This document shows positions 15,404 to 24,677 of a DNA stretch of 64,000 nucleotides, in pieces. The notes below the pieces were generated by a model that worked only from the letters and a program-made list of their open reading frames with translations, was not told the DNA's origin and made no database searches. The number at the start of each line of letters is the position of its first letter. The first letter of the stretch is position 1. Position numbers and translations under genes: made by a program. Source of the stretch: a bacterium (lineage in GTDB: Bacteria; Zixibacteria; MSB-5A5; GN15; FEB-12); the NCBI GenBank assembly GCA_016708025.1, contig JADJGQ010000003.1, positions 248,001-312,000 of the forward strand, in the 5' to 3' direction.

Positions 15404-16300
15404 ATGCGACCTGTGCCGCGATACGCGAAAGTTACAATCTATACACTGATCATATTCCTTTTCCTGGCCGCCGCTTCGAGCTGGGCCGGGTCAGATAAGA
15501 TATCCAGCCGCTTCGCCGTCAATCCGATCACGATCGATGGCCGCTACGATGACTGGAAAGATCACCCGACCACTTTCCTCGAAGAACAGAAGGCGGTGAT
15601 CGCAGTCGCCAACGATGCGGACAATCTCTACCTGTTGTTTCGAACCAATGACCCTCGCTGGGTCCGGACGATTGCGATGTCCGGCCTGACGGTGTACCTC
15701 GACCCCAAAGGGGGGAAAAAGAAAGATTTCTTCGTCAAGTTCATCGGTGGGCCATCGCGCGAACAGATGCTCGCCCTGCGGAAACAGGAAGTAGCTGAGC
15801 GGAAATCCGAGGAACGACAGATGCCGGAGCGGATGCAGCAGCGGATGGAAGAACGAATGCCCGATGATTCCATTCCGAAACTGATCTGTTACATCAAAGA
15901 CCAGATCGACGAAAAAGAGATTCCGCTCGATGGTACCGAGGGGCCCTCGGTCGCATTTGATACCTCGCACGCGTTTTTTGTCTATGAGTTTGCTATTCCG
16001 ATGAAAGAGAGCGAGGTCCGCTCCTATGGCTTCGGCGCGATCGACAAGAAAGAGTTATCGGTCGGACTTGTCTGGGGTGAAATGGAAATGATGCGAGGCG
16101 AACGCCCCAGAGAAGGAATGGACTTCGGCGGCTCCGGCGGCGGCATGGGTGGTGGCCCCGGTGGCGGTATGGGCGGTGGACCCGGAGGTGGCATGGGTGG
16201 AGGTATGGGACGCGGTGGCGCCATGGGTGGTCCGGGCGGTGGAATGCAACGCCCCTCCAAGCAGGAGGTTTGGGTCAAAACGACACTGGCTAAAGAATAG
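15404..16300 (+). CDS. Secreted CBM9/DOMON-like protein with Gly-Met-rich tail
   Basis: A 298-residue secreted protein. The ATG at 15404 follows a GAGGAG site. A signal peptide (YTLIIFLFLAAASSWA) leads into a CBM9-like/DOMON-type beta-sandwich: ITIDGRYDDWKDHP and VIAVANDADNLYLLFRTNDP are hallmarks of this fold, which binds sugars or haem. A charged Met/Glu/Arg-rich helix lies at about 125-155. The last 50 residues are low-complexity GGGMGGGP-type repeats. Such tails are rare on this domain and could be a flexible or metal-binding (Met) extension. No neighbour explains its job. Confidence 0.75.
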   Translation: MRPVPRYAKVTIYTLIIFLFLAAASSWAGSDKISSRFAVNPITIDGRYDDWKDHPTTFLEEQKAVIAVANDADNLYLLFRTNDPRWVRTIAMSGLTVYLDPKGGKKKDFFVKFIGGPSREQMLALRKQEVAERKSEERQMPERMQQRMEERMPDDSIPKLICYIKDQIDEKEIPLDGTEGPSVAFDTSHAFFVYEFAIPMKESEVRSYGFGAIDKKELSVGLVWGEMEMMRGERPREGMDFGGSGGGMGGGPGGGMGGGPGGGMGGGMGRGGAMGGPGGGMQRPSKQEVWVKTTLAKE

Positions 16301-16420
16301 AGATACAGAGAGAGAGTAAGGCCCTCTTCATGGTCGCTGGGCGCGATGCCAGCTTTCGTCACCAGGCGTATCGAGTGACCAGAGCACGACTCGCGCCTTT
16401 GCGATTGGATTTGATCCGCT

Positions 16421-17815
16421 CTACACTGTCACTGCTTCTTTGCGCGAGGCTCCCTGCAGAATATCCCGTACCACTTCAAGCCCATGCTTGAGCAGTTCTC
16501 TGTCGGAGACTGACCCGATCGACAACCGGACCGCCTGAATCCCCGCTTTGCGCTCTGCGGCAAAGATCTCCGCCGGTGTCAACGCGACTCCACGCATCTG
16601 CGCCTCGGAACTGAACTGCAATGACTGCCAGTACTCCGGCAGTTGAAGCCAGATATGGTAGCTGGTCGGATGTGACCGGTACTTAAATCCCTTTAGCAGT
16701 GTGGTCGCCACATGTTGCGCGTGCATCATCTCTCGCTTGCGGCGCGCGACGATCTTCTCCAATGTCCCATCGCTGTACCAGCGCGTGAAGATCTCCGACA
16801 TGAGCGGCGGGACACCGAGGATCGAGGCCTGCAAACTCTCGTTCAACTTGCGCAAAGACTGTTTGGGCGCGGCGATAAAGCCAACGCGCAATCCAGCCGC
16901 CAGTGCCTTTGAAGATGACATGATCCCATACGAGCGCTCCGGGATCAGGCGCGAGATGAACCCCGGATGATTGTCCATCAACGGCGCAAGGATCTCATCC
17001 TCCACCACCATCACGCTGTGCTTCTCGGCAACTTCGGCGATCTGTTGCCGGCGTTTCAGCGACATCAGCGAGTTGGTCGGATTCTGGAATGACGGATTGC
17101 AATACATCAACCGAACATCGCGGTGTGAGCAGATCGATTCCAGCGATTCAGGAAGCATCCCCTCGCTGTCCATATCAACACCGACGACTTCGAGCCCCAT
17201 CAGTTCGGCGATGATCTTGACTCCCGGGTAGGTGTATTCTTCGACCGCAATCAGATCGCCTGGGCGGGTTTCGGCGGCGAAGATCGCCATCAGGGCATGT
17301 TGCGCGCCGCCGGAAATGTAGATCTGCTCGAGATCGACTTTCAGGCCGAGCGACTCAAGCCAGCGCAAGCCTGCCTCGCGATGTTTGGGGTACCCCGCCG
17401 ACGGCGGGTAATGGAGCAGATGCTGAATATCCCCTTGCTTGGTGATCTGACGGAGCGCCGCGGCAAGGTCCGGATCATAGGCGGTTGCCGGTTGGTTTTT
17501 GCTGAAATCAACTCCGACCGAAATAGGTTTGTAAACTGACGCCAGGTAAGAACGGGCGTTGGGGAGTTCCCCGACAAAAGTCCCACGACGACCATCGCCA
17601 TATACCAATCCGCGTCGCTCGGCCTCGGCATAGGCTCGGGTAATTGTACCTAAGGCAACATGCAGTTTGTCGGCCAAATCACGTTGGGTGGGGAGGCGTG
17701 TTCCGATCGGAAGTTTCCCTCCTGCAATGTCTTCCGAGAGAGCGCGAACTACGGCAATGTAGTATGGTTCCTCTCTCTTTTGTACCAGTGGCTCCCAACT
17801 GAGTTGATATTCCAT
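16421..17815 (-). CDS. MocR-type regulator (GntR winged helix fused to aminotransferase domain)
   Basis: A 464-residue protein. Residues about 10-80 form a GntR winged helix: LPIGTRLPTQRDLADKLHVA followed by LGTITRAYAEAERRGLV. The rest is a fold-type I aminotransferase domain with the PLP lysine in SSSKALAAGLRVG (near 301). Members such as PdxR, GabR and TauR sense an amino compound or PLP and control neighbouring genes. It diverges from an aminotransferase gene across a 180-bp gap that contains two TTGTACCA repeats, so it probably regulates that gene and itself. Its effector is unknown. Confidence 0.9.
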   Translation of the reverse strand: MEYQLSWEPLVQKREEPYYIAVVRALSEDIAGGKLPIGTRLPTQRDLADKLHVALGTITRAYAEAERRGLVYGDGRRGTFVGELPNARSYLASVYKPISVGVDFSKNQPATAYDPDLAAALRQITKQGDIQHLLHYPPSAGYPKHREAGLRWLESLGLKVDLEQIYISGGAQHALMAIFAAETRPGDLIAVEEYTYPGVKIIAELMGLEVVGVDMDSEGMLPESLESICSHRDVRLMYCNPSFQNPTNSLMSLKRRQQIAEVAEKHSVMVVEDEILAPLMDNHPGFISRLIPERSYGIMSSSKALAAGLRVGFIAAPKQSLRKLNESLQASILGVPPLMSEIFTRWYSDGTLEKIVARRKREMMHAQHVATTLLKGFKYRSHPTSYHIWLQLPEYWQSLQFSSEAQMRGVALTPAEIFAAERKAGIQAVRLSIGSVSDRELLKHGLEVVRDILQGASRKEAVTV

Positions 17816-17856
17816 AATACGCTCCCTATCAACAGCTTAATTTTACTTTTCGACTT

Positions 17857-17898
17857 TGTACCACTTATACGTTTCGGATATCTTGGTTTGTTGTACCA
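17857..17898. promoter_or_regulatory. Direct-repeat operator between mocR and aminotransferase genes
   Basis: TTGTACCA occurs at 17857-17864 and again at 17891-17898, 34 bp apart start to start, about three helical turns. MocR-family regulators such as GabR bind spaced direct repeats of this kind (ATACCA in GabR). A further TTGTACCA begins inside the mocR coding start near 17779. Confidence 0.55.
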
Positions 17899-17995
17899 AT
17901 GACATAATATATTGCAACAGCTTTGTTATAGCAATGGTATTATGGAGTATCAAAACCGCAAAAACGGATTCATTGGTAACGCCCGGGAGGCCGAC

Positions 17996-19216
17996 ATGGC
18001 TGATTTTCAATTCTCTTCAATGGCGAGCAGACTTCGCCGCTCAGAGATACGCGAACTTCTCAAACTAACCCGCAATCCGGAAACGATCTCGTTCGCCGGA
18101 GGTCTTCCCGACCCGGCTATCTTTCCGTACGAAGCCGTCGAAGCAGCTTCCTTGCGCGCCATCCGCGAATCCGGCCGACACGCCTTGCAGTACAGCCCCA
18201 CTGAAGGTGATCCGTTCCTCAAAGAGCAGTTGATCAAGTTTACCAAGCGCCAGGGAGAGGATGTCTCCGCCGAGAACATGTTGATCGTGGCCTCATCGCA
18301 GCAGGCGATCGATCTTCTCAGCAAAATATTCATTGATCCGGGTGATCCGATCATTGTTGAGCGACCAACATATGTCGGCACGCTGCAGGCCTTCAAGGCT
18401 TTTGACGCCGATTTCCATGGAGTCGAACTTGACTCTAACGGTGTCGATCTGAAGCAGCTCGAACAGACAGTGATCCGTCTGATCGATTCCGGCCGAAAAC
18501 CAAAATTCGTCTATATCATACCGGATTTCCAGAACCCCTCGGGAATCACGCTCTCTCTCGAACGACGACGTGACTTACTGGCGATCGCGTCGAAATATGA
18601 TCTGACAGTTATCGAAGACAGCCCCTATCGCGAGTTGCGTTTCGAGGGGGATCTGCTTCCATCGCTTTATTCTCTCGATCGCGAGGGCCGCGTGATCCAG
18701 ATGAAGACTTTCTCCAAGATCTTCTGTCCCGGTTTCCGGCTCGGTTGGATAAATGCACCGGCCGAGGTGATCGACAAGCTGGTGATGGCGAAACAAGGGA
18801 CTGACCTCTGCACCGCCGCCTATTCATCGACTATCGCCGCGTATCTGATTCAGGATGGATATCTGGAGAAACAGATCGAGATCAGCAAAACACTTTATCG
18901 TCGCAAAGCCGCAGTGATGCTGGAATCGCTTGAGAAATTCATGCCGAAACTTGATGGTCTCTGGTGGTCAAAGCCGGATGGCGGCATGTTTATGTGGGTA
19001 CATCTCCCCGAAGGCATGGAAGCCAACAACATGATCCAGGATGCGATCAACCTTAAAGTGGCGTTTGTTATCGGCTCGTGCTTTTTCCACGATGGTTCCG
19101 GTCGCAATACCATGCGGCTGAATTACTCATATCCGACAGAAGAGCAGATCATTGAGGGAGTGCGCAGACTGGCGCAGGTTATCGGACGGCAGATGCCGGT
19201 CAAAGCCGTTGTCTAG
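17996..19216 (+). CDS. PLP-dependent aminotransferase (2-aminoadipate / LysN-like)
   Basis: A 406-residue fold-type I aminotransferase. The ATG at 17996 is chosen for its GGGAGG site; earlier ATG or TTG codons in the same frame lack one and would overlap the regulator operator. Hallmarks are FAGGLPDPAIFPYEAV, QYSPTEGDPFLKE, YIIPDFQNPSGIT and the PLP lysine in MKTFSKIFCPGFRLGW (near 240). The family includes LysN, 2-aminoadipate and aromatic or branched-chain aminotransferases, so the substrate cannot be fixed from sequence. It is probably controlled by the divergent MocR regulator. Confidence 0.88.
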   Translation: MADFQFSSMASRLRRSEIRELLKLTRNPETISFAGGLPDPAIFPYEAVEAASLRAIRESGRHALQYSPTEGDPFLKEQLIKFTKRQGEDVSAENMLIVASSQQAIDLLSKIFIDPGDPIIVERPTYVGTLQAFKAFDADFHGVELDSNGVDLKQLEQTVIRLIDSGRKPKFVYIIPDFQNPSGITLSLERRRDLLAIASKYDLTVIEDSPYRELRFEGDLLPSLYSLDREGRVIQMKTFSKIFCPGFRLGWINAPAEVIDKLVMAKQGTDLCTAAYSSTIAAYLIQDGYLEKQIEISKTLYRRKAAVMLESLEKFMPKLDGLWWSKPDGGMFMWVHLPEGMEANNMIQDAINLKVAFVIGSCFFHDGSGRNTMRLNYSYPTEEQIIEGVRRLAQVIGRQMPVKAVV

Positions 19217-19223
19217 TTCGATC

Positions 19224-19694
19224 TCAATGTACTTCGGTGAACAGAACCTGGTCGTTTTTGACCGCCGCCCAAAAGCAGCGTATCCGTAGATGTGGGAGTC
19301 GGCTCAACAGCATTCCGGCGACCAGCGGTAGATCGATCCGGCAGCGCACCTCCGGATCGACACCCTCAAAATGCTCCGCATGGTTCTGGTACCATCGACA
19401 ATCCTGATGGCCGATCAGGATCACTTCGGGGAGTTTAAACAAGTTCAGCATAAAAGTCACCTGATGCCAGAGGGTCTCGAATTCACGAGGAGCATACTCT
19501 TTGGCGCGCAGGGCATGCACTCCGCCCCCTTCCACGATCGGCAGGTAATTTTTCAATCCGAGCGATTCGATGGCGAACCGCCTGATCGCCACCTGGAAGC
19601 GCGGGTCAGCGCAATGGATCACCATCGCCTGCGCGGGGGCTGAATCGAGCGGAAACGCGGCTATCTGGTTATCGGTCTGGTTGTGATCGGTCAT
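19224..19694 (-). CDS. Small beta-carbonic-anhydrase-like protein
   Basis: A 156-residue protein with the zinc-ligand pattern of beta-carbonic anhydrases: CADPR (C28-x-D30-x-R32) and HxxC in IGHQDCRWY (H96, C99). IGHQDC sits after a beta strand (LPEVILI), as in the family. It is shorter than the usual 190-220 residues and lacks the N-terminal arm, and the residue after the second cysteine is Arg rather than Gly. It could hydrate CO2 or be a divergent zinc protein. It is convergent with the aminotransferase gene and has no operon partner. Confidence 0.7.
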   Translation of the reverse strand: MTDHNQTDNQIAAFPLDSAPAQAMVIHCADPRFQVAIRRFAIESLGLKNYLPIVEGGGVHALRAKEYAPREFETLWHQVTFMLNLFKLPEVILIGHQDCRWYQNHAEHFEGVDPEVRCRIDLPLVAGMLLSRLPHLRIRCFWAAVKNDQVLFTEVH

Positions 19695-19770
19695 GGGCGT
19701 ATCTTCTGCCGGACTGGTTTACTTTGTTGAGTATAAGGCCGAGGCGGTGGCGCTGTCAATGCGGAGTCTG

Positions 19771-19809
19771 CACAAAGAAAACGCCGGGCAAGTTCTCCTT
19801 GTCCGGCGC
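19771..19809 (-). terminator. Rho-independent terminator of the chain-length gene
   Basis: On the minus strand an 11-bp stem (CGCCGGACAAG with CTTGCCCGGCG, one wobble pair) is followed by TTTTCTTTG. It lies about 30 bp after the stop of the Wzz-like gene. Confidence 0.8.
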
Positions 19810-19838
19810 AAATTCAGTGGACCATTAACCGCTGACGA

Positions 19839-21353
19839 TCACTCGGTCACTTTAGACATATATTCGATCTTGGGCGCAATGCCGAGTACCGGTAACCCAA
19901 GGAACTCCTCGACATCGGCAACTTTCTTGAACGATGTATCGAGCAGTTCGACCAGGATGGTCGCCGCGCCGCCGATCACCAGGCCGAGCGCCAGCCCCAT
20001 CAACAATATCTTGATCCGATTCGGTTCGACCGGGTCGATCGCCAGCTTGGCTGGCTCGACCACGCGATATTTGCTCGATGAGATATCCTGGAAGAGCGCC
20101 TGTGAGATAGAAGATCCTTCTTGCTGGCTCTTGAACTGATTGCGCAGGGTGGTCAGATCGTTGATCTCCTGGTCGAGTCGATTCAATGTGGCTTGATATT
20201 GCGGCACTGAGGTCATCTTGTCGGTGATCTGGTCGAGCGCGGCTTTGAGATAAATGGCCCGGGAATAGCTGAAATCCAGCGTGGCCTGGTTCTCAAAGTA
20301 GCGATAGAGTACTCCGCGCGAGTTTGCATCAAGAGAACCCCAACGGTCATCTACCAGACGTTTGGAGAGACTCTGAATAGAGCGCAGCGCCGAATTCTGC
20401 TTGAGGTTCATGCTGAGGACCTGCGGATCAGCCCAGGGATAACGGAGAGACATCGCCGGAATATCTTCGAGCTGGCGCTTCAAATCCGACTTGAGGCCAT
20501 CCATCTCCGTCGACGCGGGGAGCGCCAAATTAGCGACATCCAAACCCGGAATCGTTTTTAGCTCCGCGACTATCTTCGTCTGTTCGCGCTGCAGGTCATT
20601 GATATCGCTATTGGTGCGGTCGACATCAACGCGTAGATTGGTCCGGTTCTCTTCGGAACCGATCCCGGCATCCATCTGCACCTGGAGCAATTGCTCCTGA
20701 TAGCGGGTCCGCTCGTTGATCTTCTGCCGCAGGGTGAGATCATACTTTTCGAACTGTGTACCGGAGAAGTCCTGCGAGGTCTGAATTGAGGACATCTCCT
20801 GCTTTTTCTTTTCAGCAATAAAGATCTGACCAAGATTGTTGGCGATCTCCTGTGCTTTCTTGGGCATTGGTGACCGGACCGTGATCATCACGTGATCTTG
20901 CGCGGCGAACCTGACGCCGACATTCTCTTTCAACTCCTGCTGGAGCAGGTCGAGCGTAATGATGTTTTTGTCGATTTCGGGGTGCAGTGCGGCAACTTTT
21001 GCCACCTGATTAGCGAGTCCCTGGTCGCGATCCAAATGCATCCGCTCATTCAACTGATTGAGATAATAGGACGACGTGATATCGTTATAAATGCTGCGCA
21101 ACTCGGATTCTTCAGACGTTCGCCCACGGTACGCTTCCTGGCCAAGTAGGCGCTGCAGGTCAGTTGACAACCGCTGTTGCGGGCTGACGGCCACGATAGT
21201 CGATGACTGAAAGACCGGGGTGATCAGGTAGGAAGCGGCGTAGGTCAGGATGCTGACGATGATAAAGGGGACAATCAGTATCCACTTTCGTCGCAGAACG
21301 ACCGCAAATATATCTTTGGGATTTAGCTCATTTTTCTCGCCGTGAGGCTTCAT
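19839..21353 (-). CDS. Wzz-type polysaccharide chain-length determinant / co-polymerase
   Basis: A 504-residue protein with the classic layout: a cytoplasmic N-terminus (LNPKDIFAVVLRRKWI), a first membrane helix (about 30-48) and a long periplasmic coiled-coil region with GNVR-like helices. The second helix is near 455-475 (LMGLALGLVIGGAATILVE), followed by a short cytoplasmic tail (FLGLPVLGIAPKIEY). It sets the length of surface polysaccharide made by Wzy-type polymerases. There is no fused tyrosine kinase domain. It sits at the left edge of the glycan locus and diverges from the NAD-synthase-like gene. Confidence 0.88.
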   Translation of the reverse strand: MKPHGEKNELNPKDIFAVVLRRKWILIVPFIIVSILTYAASYLITPVFQSSTIVAVSPQQRLSTDLQRLLGQEAYRGRTSEESELRSIYNDITSSYYLNQLNERMHLDRDQGLANQVAKVAALHPEIDKNIITLDLLQQELKENVGVRFAAQDHVMITVRSPMPKKAQEIANNLGQIFIAEKKKQEMSSIQTSQDFSGTQFEKYDLTLRQKINERTRYQEQLLQVQMDAGIGSEENRTNLRVDVDRTNSDINDLQREQTKIVAELKTIPGLDVANLALPASTEMDGLKSDLKRQLEDIPAMSLRYPWADPQVLSMNLKQNSALRSIQSLSKRLVDDRWGSLDANSRGVLYRYFENQATLDFSYSRAIYLKAALDQITDKMTSVPQYQATLNRLDQEINDLTTLRNQFKSQQEGSSISQALFQDISSSKYRVVEPAKLAIDPVEPNRIKILLMGLALGLVIGGAATILVELLDTSFKKVADVEEFLGLPVLGIAPKIEYMSKVTE

Positions 21354-21734
21354 AGATCAATTCCTTTGGAAAACAACAGCCCAACTACCATCCTTGTAAA
21401 CATCGGCAGTCTGACAAGTTCCCTTAAAGTAGCGGGGGTTCAATCTATAATCAAGGGGGAAAAGGGGTTATATTTTCCGTTGAGAGCACTTGGGGAGGCG
21501 ATAATTAGTGCGGGAATTCTCCTGGTTCCGTGAACTTCGGGCCGGTTCAAGCAGTTTAGCAACTGTGCCGATAGGAGTATCTGTAACTCCTATACCAGCC
21601 AATGACCTGCGACCGAGCAGGCGCGGTGGGGAATAGGTGAGTTGCTGGTTGCGTGGGATGAAGATTTTCGTATATTCATCGCTCGCCAAACGGCTGCATT
21701 CCAAAGAATTTGAACGCCAACAGAAGGACGTACC
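21354..21734. other. Divergent intergenic region at the left edge of the glycan locus
   Basis: About 380 bp between the Wzz gene (minus) and the NAD-synthase-like gene (plus). It must hold two promoters, but I see no convincing -35/-10 pair. A hairpin with arms ATAGGAGT and ACTCCTAT (21571-21592) is present. No JUMPstart-like sequence is seen. Confidence 0.4.
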
Positions 21735-22700
21735 TTGGACTTCAACAAGAATAGTCTGAAGATCGATGCTGCGGCAGTGACCGAGAGACTCTGCAACACC
21801 ATCCGCCAGCAGATTCGCGGGCAACTCCACAAGACGGGCGCCGTGATCGGTGTTTCCGGCGGTATTGATTCCACCGTTTGCGCCGCGCTCTGCACGCGGG
21901 CACTCGGTCCGGGCAGAGTTCTCGGCGTGATGATGCCGGAAAAGGATTCCTCTCCCCTCTCCGAACAGCTGGCCCGTCAGTTGGCCGCGCAGTTCGGATT
22001 TGAGGCGATCAAAGAGGATATCAGCGGCGGTCTCTCCGGCCTTGGCTGCTACGAGCGTCGCGATGAAGCGATCCGCTCCGTTTTCCCTGAGTTTGATCCG
22101 AGCTGGAGCGCCAAGATAACGATCCCGACCAATATTCTGGAAAAAGATACGTTCAATTTCTTCCACCTCACTATCGAGAACAAAAAGGGTGAAGTGAAGA
22201 AAGCTCGTATGCCGCTGGCGGCCTATCTACAAGTCGTTGCATCCTCGAATCTCAAGCAGCGCCTTCGTATGACCACCCTTTACTATCATGCTGAAAAGCG
22301 TAATTGGGCGGTTATCGGTACTGGCAACAAAGATGAACATGAACAGGGATTCTTTGTGAAATATGGTGATGGCGGCGCCGATCTGAAACCGATCGCCCAT
22401 CTCTTCAAGATCCAGGTCTATCAGTTGGCCGAGTATCTGGGTGTCCCGAAAGATATCATCGATCGTACTCCGACCACGGATACGTACAGCGCCGAAGTGA
22501 CCCAGGAAGAGTTCTTCTACGGACTAGATTTCTACCGGATGGATATGCTCTGGCACGCGATGGAGAACAAGGTGCCGGCGGAGAAAGCTGCCGAAGTGCT
22601 CGGCCTCACGGTCGAACAGGCGAAGCATGGCTACGCCAATATCGAGCGCAAAGTGAAGGCGACTGAATATCTTAAGTTGCCGCCGCTGCACGCAGAGTAA
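21735..22700 (+). CDS. NAD-synthase-like ATP pyrophosphatase (NadE family), glycan-locus type
   Basis: A 321-residue protein starting at TTG (21735) after an AGAAGGA site. The PP-loop SGGIDST (41-47) and the downstream TGNKDEHEQGFFVKYGDGGAD are NadE hallmarks. It is longer than the usual 245-275 residues of ammonia-dependent NadE because of an insertion near residues 105-150. It has no glutaminase domain of its own. It begins an operon with an ACP, an AMP ligase and an asparagine synthase. This position suggests it adenylates and amidates a substrate other than nicotinate adenine dinucleotide, although normal NAD synthesis cannot be excluded. Confidence 0.78.
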   Translation: MDFNKNSLKIDAAAVTERLCNTIRQQIRGQLHKTGAVIGVSGGIDSTVCAALCTRALGPGRVLGVMMPEKDSSPLSEQLARQLAAQFGFEAIKEDISGGLSGLGCYERRDEAIRSVFPEFDPSWSAKITIPTNILEKDTFNFFHLTIENKKGEVKKARMPLAAYLQVVASSNLKQRLRMTTLYYHAEKRNWAVIGTGNKDEHEQGFFVKYGDGGADLKPIAHLFKIQVYQLAEYLGVPKDIIDRTPTTDTYSAEVTQEEFFYGLDFYRMDMLWHAMENKVPAEKAAEVLGLTVEQAKHGYANIERKVKATEYLKLPPLHAE

Positions 22701-22739
22701 CCCAACGGTTCACGAGTAAACGAAACAGAAAGGCTGACC

Positions 22740-23009
22740 ATGGCAATAGATCAGACAGTTGCGCGGAAAGAACTCCGCCAGTTCATTATGGATTCATTCC
22801 TTATTGGCGATGAGGGAGTGGTATTTTCCGATTCTGACTCCTTCATGAAAAATGGCATTATCGACTCCACCGGCGTGCTGGAGTTGACCGCTCATCTCGA
22901 GGAAAAATATCAGGTCATCCCGACCGATGACGAAATGCTCCCGGCCAATCTCGATTCAATTGACAACCTGGTCAATTTCATCCAGCGCAAACTCGGGGCG
23001 ACTTCCTGA
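22740..23009 (+). CDS. Acyl carrier protein
   Basis: An 89-residue acidic four-helix carrier. The phosphopantetheine site is in NGIIDSTGVLELT, with Ser43 as the attachment residue; the following residue is Thr where Leu or Met is usual. It would carry an acyl or aminoacyl group as a thioester. It follows the NadE-like gene by about 40 bp and precedes an AMP-dependent ligase by 42 bp, so the ligase probably loads it. It is likely a pathway-specific carrier and not the fatty-acid ACP. Confidence 0.85.
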   Translation: MAIDQTVARKELRQFIMDSFLIGDEGVVFSDSDSFMKNGIIDSTGVLELTAHLEEKYQVIPTDDEMLPANLDSIDNLVNFIQRKLGATS

Positions 23010-23051
23010 CGAAGTCGTCCTCCGGACGGACCCTGGCTGGATGGTTTCCCC

Positions 23052-24668
23052 ATGCGCACTCATGAGCTGCTGACCCGAGCGGCCAACGCCTTCCCGGAGC
23101 GGATCGCCATCTCGCATGAAGATCGCGAGATCCGGTTCGACCAATTGGAACATGCCTCAAATCTATTAGCTGACCATCTCAAGACTTACCAGTTCACACC
23201 CGGCACTCGGGCCGCTCTCCTGTTTGAAAACGGCATCGAGTATGTCGCTATCTTTTTTGCCATGCTCAAGGCAGGACTGGTGGTCGTGCCGCTGGATACT
23301 TCGCTTGGTCCAGACTCGCTGGCTAAGATCCTGACCGACAGTGACGCGCGACTCCTCTTTGCCCAGATGAAATTCCGCCGCCGGATCCCTGAAATCCTGC
23401 GCGACGCACTATCCATTCAGCATCTGATCGCGGATGCCAAAGTCAGTTCCGGCCGAGATGAACTTCACCCGGTCCTGCTCGCAGGCATTATCGGCGAGCC
23501 TGATTCTTACAGTTCTCCGCATAGTCCCGGACCGGATAAACGGTTTGAAGGAGAATCACCGCTTGACCTCTCCGACGCGACCGGGTCTACCTCACCTCAC
23601 GAACTCGCTGCGATCTTTTATACTTCCGGTTCAACCGGAGCCGGCAAAGGGGTGATGCTGTCCGATCGAAATCTGGTTTCAAATACGATCGGAACAGTGC
23701 AGTACCTTCGGCTGACCCCGAACGACTCGGTCCTGGTGATATTGCCGTTTTATTACATTTACGGAAATTCCCTTCTGCTTACCCATATTGCCTGCGGTGG
23801 AAGGCTGGTGATAGATAATCGATTCTTGTATCCCGAAGTTGTGCTCGACACGATGGAACAAGAAGCGGCAACCGGGTTTTCCGGTGTCCCATCCAATTTC
23901 CTTATTCTGTTAGGCAATTCCACGTTTGCGAATCGCAAACTAGAATACTTGCGCTATTTCACGCAGGCGGGTGGCGCCATGGCGCCGGAGACGATTCGTC
24001 GTCTGATGGCGGTATTCGGACACAAAGAGATATTTATCATGTATGGCCAGACCGAGGCCGCCCCTCGCGTCACATGGCTTCCGCCAGAAAGATTGGCCGA
24101 CAAAGTTGGTTCGATCGGGATTGCGGTGCCGGGGGTGACGGTCGAGGTCCTTGACGACAATGACAAACCGGCGCCTATCGGCGAGACAGGTGAGATCGTG
24201 GTCAGCGGCCCAAATGTCATGCTCGGTTACTGGAATCAGCCGAATGAAGCCAAGGAAGTCATTAAGGATGGCAAACTTCGCACCGGCGATTTGGCCAAGC
24301 AGGACGCTGATGGTTACTTCTGGGTGGTGGGTCGGAAGAAAGAGATCATCAAAGCCGGCGGCAATCGGGTCAGCGCCAAAGAAGTCGAGGAATGCCTGCT
24401 GGTAAATGAAAAGATACTTGAGGCCGCGGTGGTTGGTGTACCCGATCCGCTCTTCGGCGAAGCAATTCGGGCGGTGATCGTCCTCAAGAACGGGCATGTC
24501 GCCGACGCCAAAGAGATACAGAATTACTGCAAAAAGAATCTGGCCGATTTTAAGGTCCCAAAGCAGGTACTCTTTGCCCCCGAACTGCCGAAATATCAAT
24601 CAGGCAAAGTGAACAAACCGCTCCTCAAGACGGACCAGTTCCGGACTGATATGGAAAAACTGGCGTAG
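23052..24668 (+). CDS. AMP-dependent acyl/aminoacyl ligase
   Basis: A 538-residue adenylate-forming enzyme of the ANL superfamily. Core motif A3 is YTSGSTGAGKG (near 190), the aromatic motif is MYGQTEAAPRVTW, the hinge region is YFWVVGRKKEIIKAGGNRV, and the A10 lysine is in YQSGKVNKPLLK at the C-terminus. It activates a carboxylic acid to an adenylate and transfers it to a thiol, here probably the ACP upstream. Related ligases occur in exosortase-associated glycan loci. The substrate cannot be read from the sequence. Confidence 0.88.
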   Translation: MRTHELLTRAANAFPERIAISHEDREIRFDQLEHASNLLADHLKTYQFTPGTRAALLFENGIEYVAIFFAMLKAGLVVVPLDTSLGPDSLAKILTDSDARLLFAQMKFRRRIPEILRDALSIQHLIADAKVSSGRDELHPVLLAGIIGEPDSYSSPHSPGPDKRFEGESPLDLSDATGSTSPHELAAIFYTSGSTGAGKGVMLSDRNLVSNTIGTVQYLRLTPNDSVLVILPFYYIYGNSLLLTHIACGGRLVIDNRFLYPEVVLDTMEQEAATGFSGVPSNFLILLGNSTFANRKLEYLRYFTQAGGAMAPETIRRLMAVFGHKEIFIMYGQTEAAPRVTWLPPERLADKVGSIGIAVPGVTVEVLDDNDKPAPIGETGEIVVSGPNVMLGYWNQPNEAKEVIKDGKLRTGDLAKQDADGYFWVVGRKKEIIKAGGNRVSAKEVEECLLVNEKILEAAVVGVPDPLFGEAIRAVIVLKNGHVADAKEIQNYCKKNLADFKVPKQVLFAPELPKYQSGKVNKPLLKTDQFRTDMEKLA

Positions 24669-24677
24669 AAAGATATT

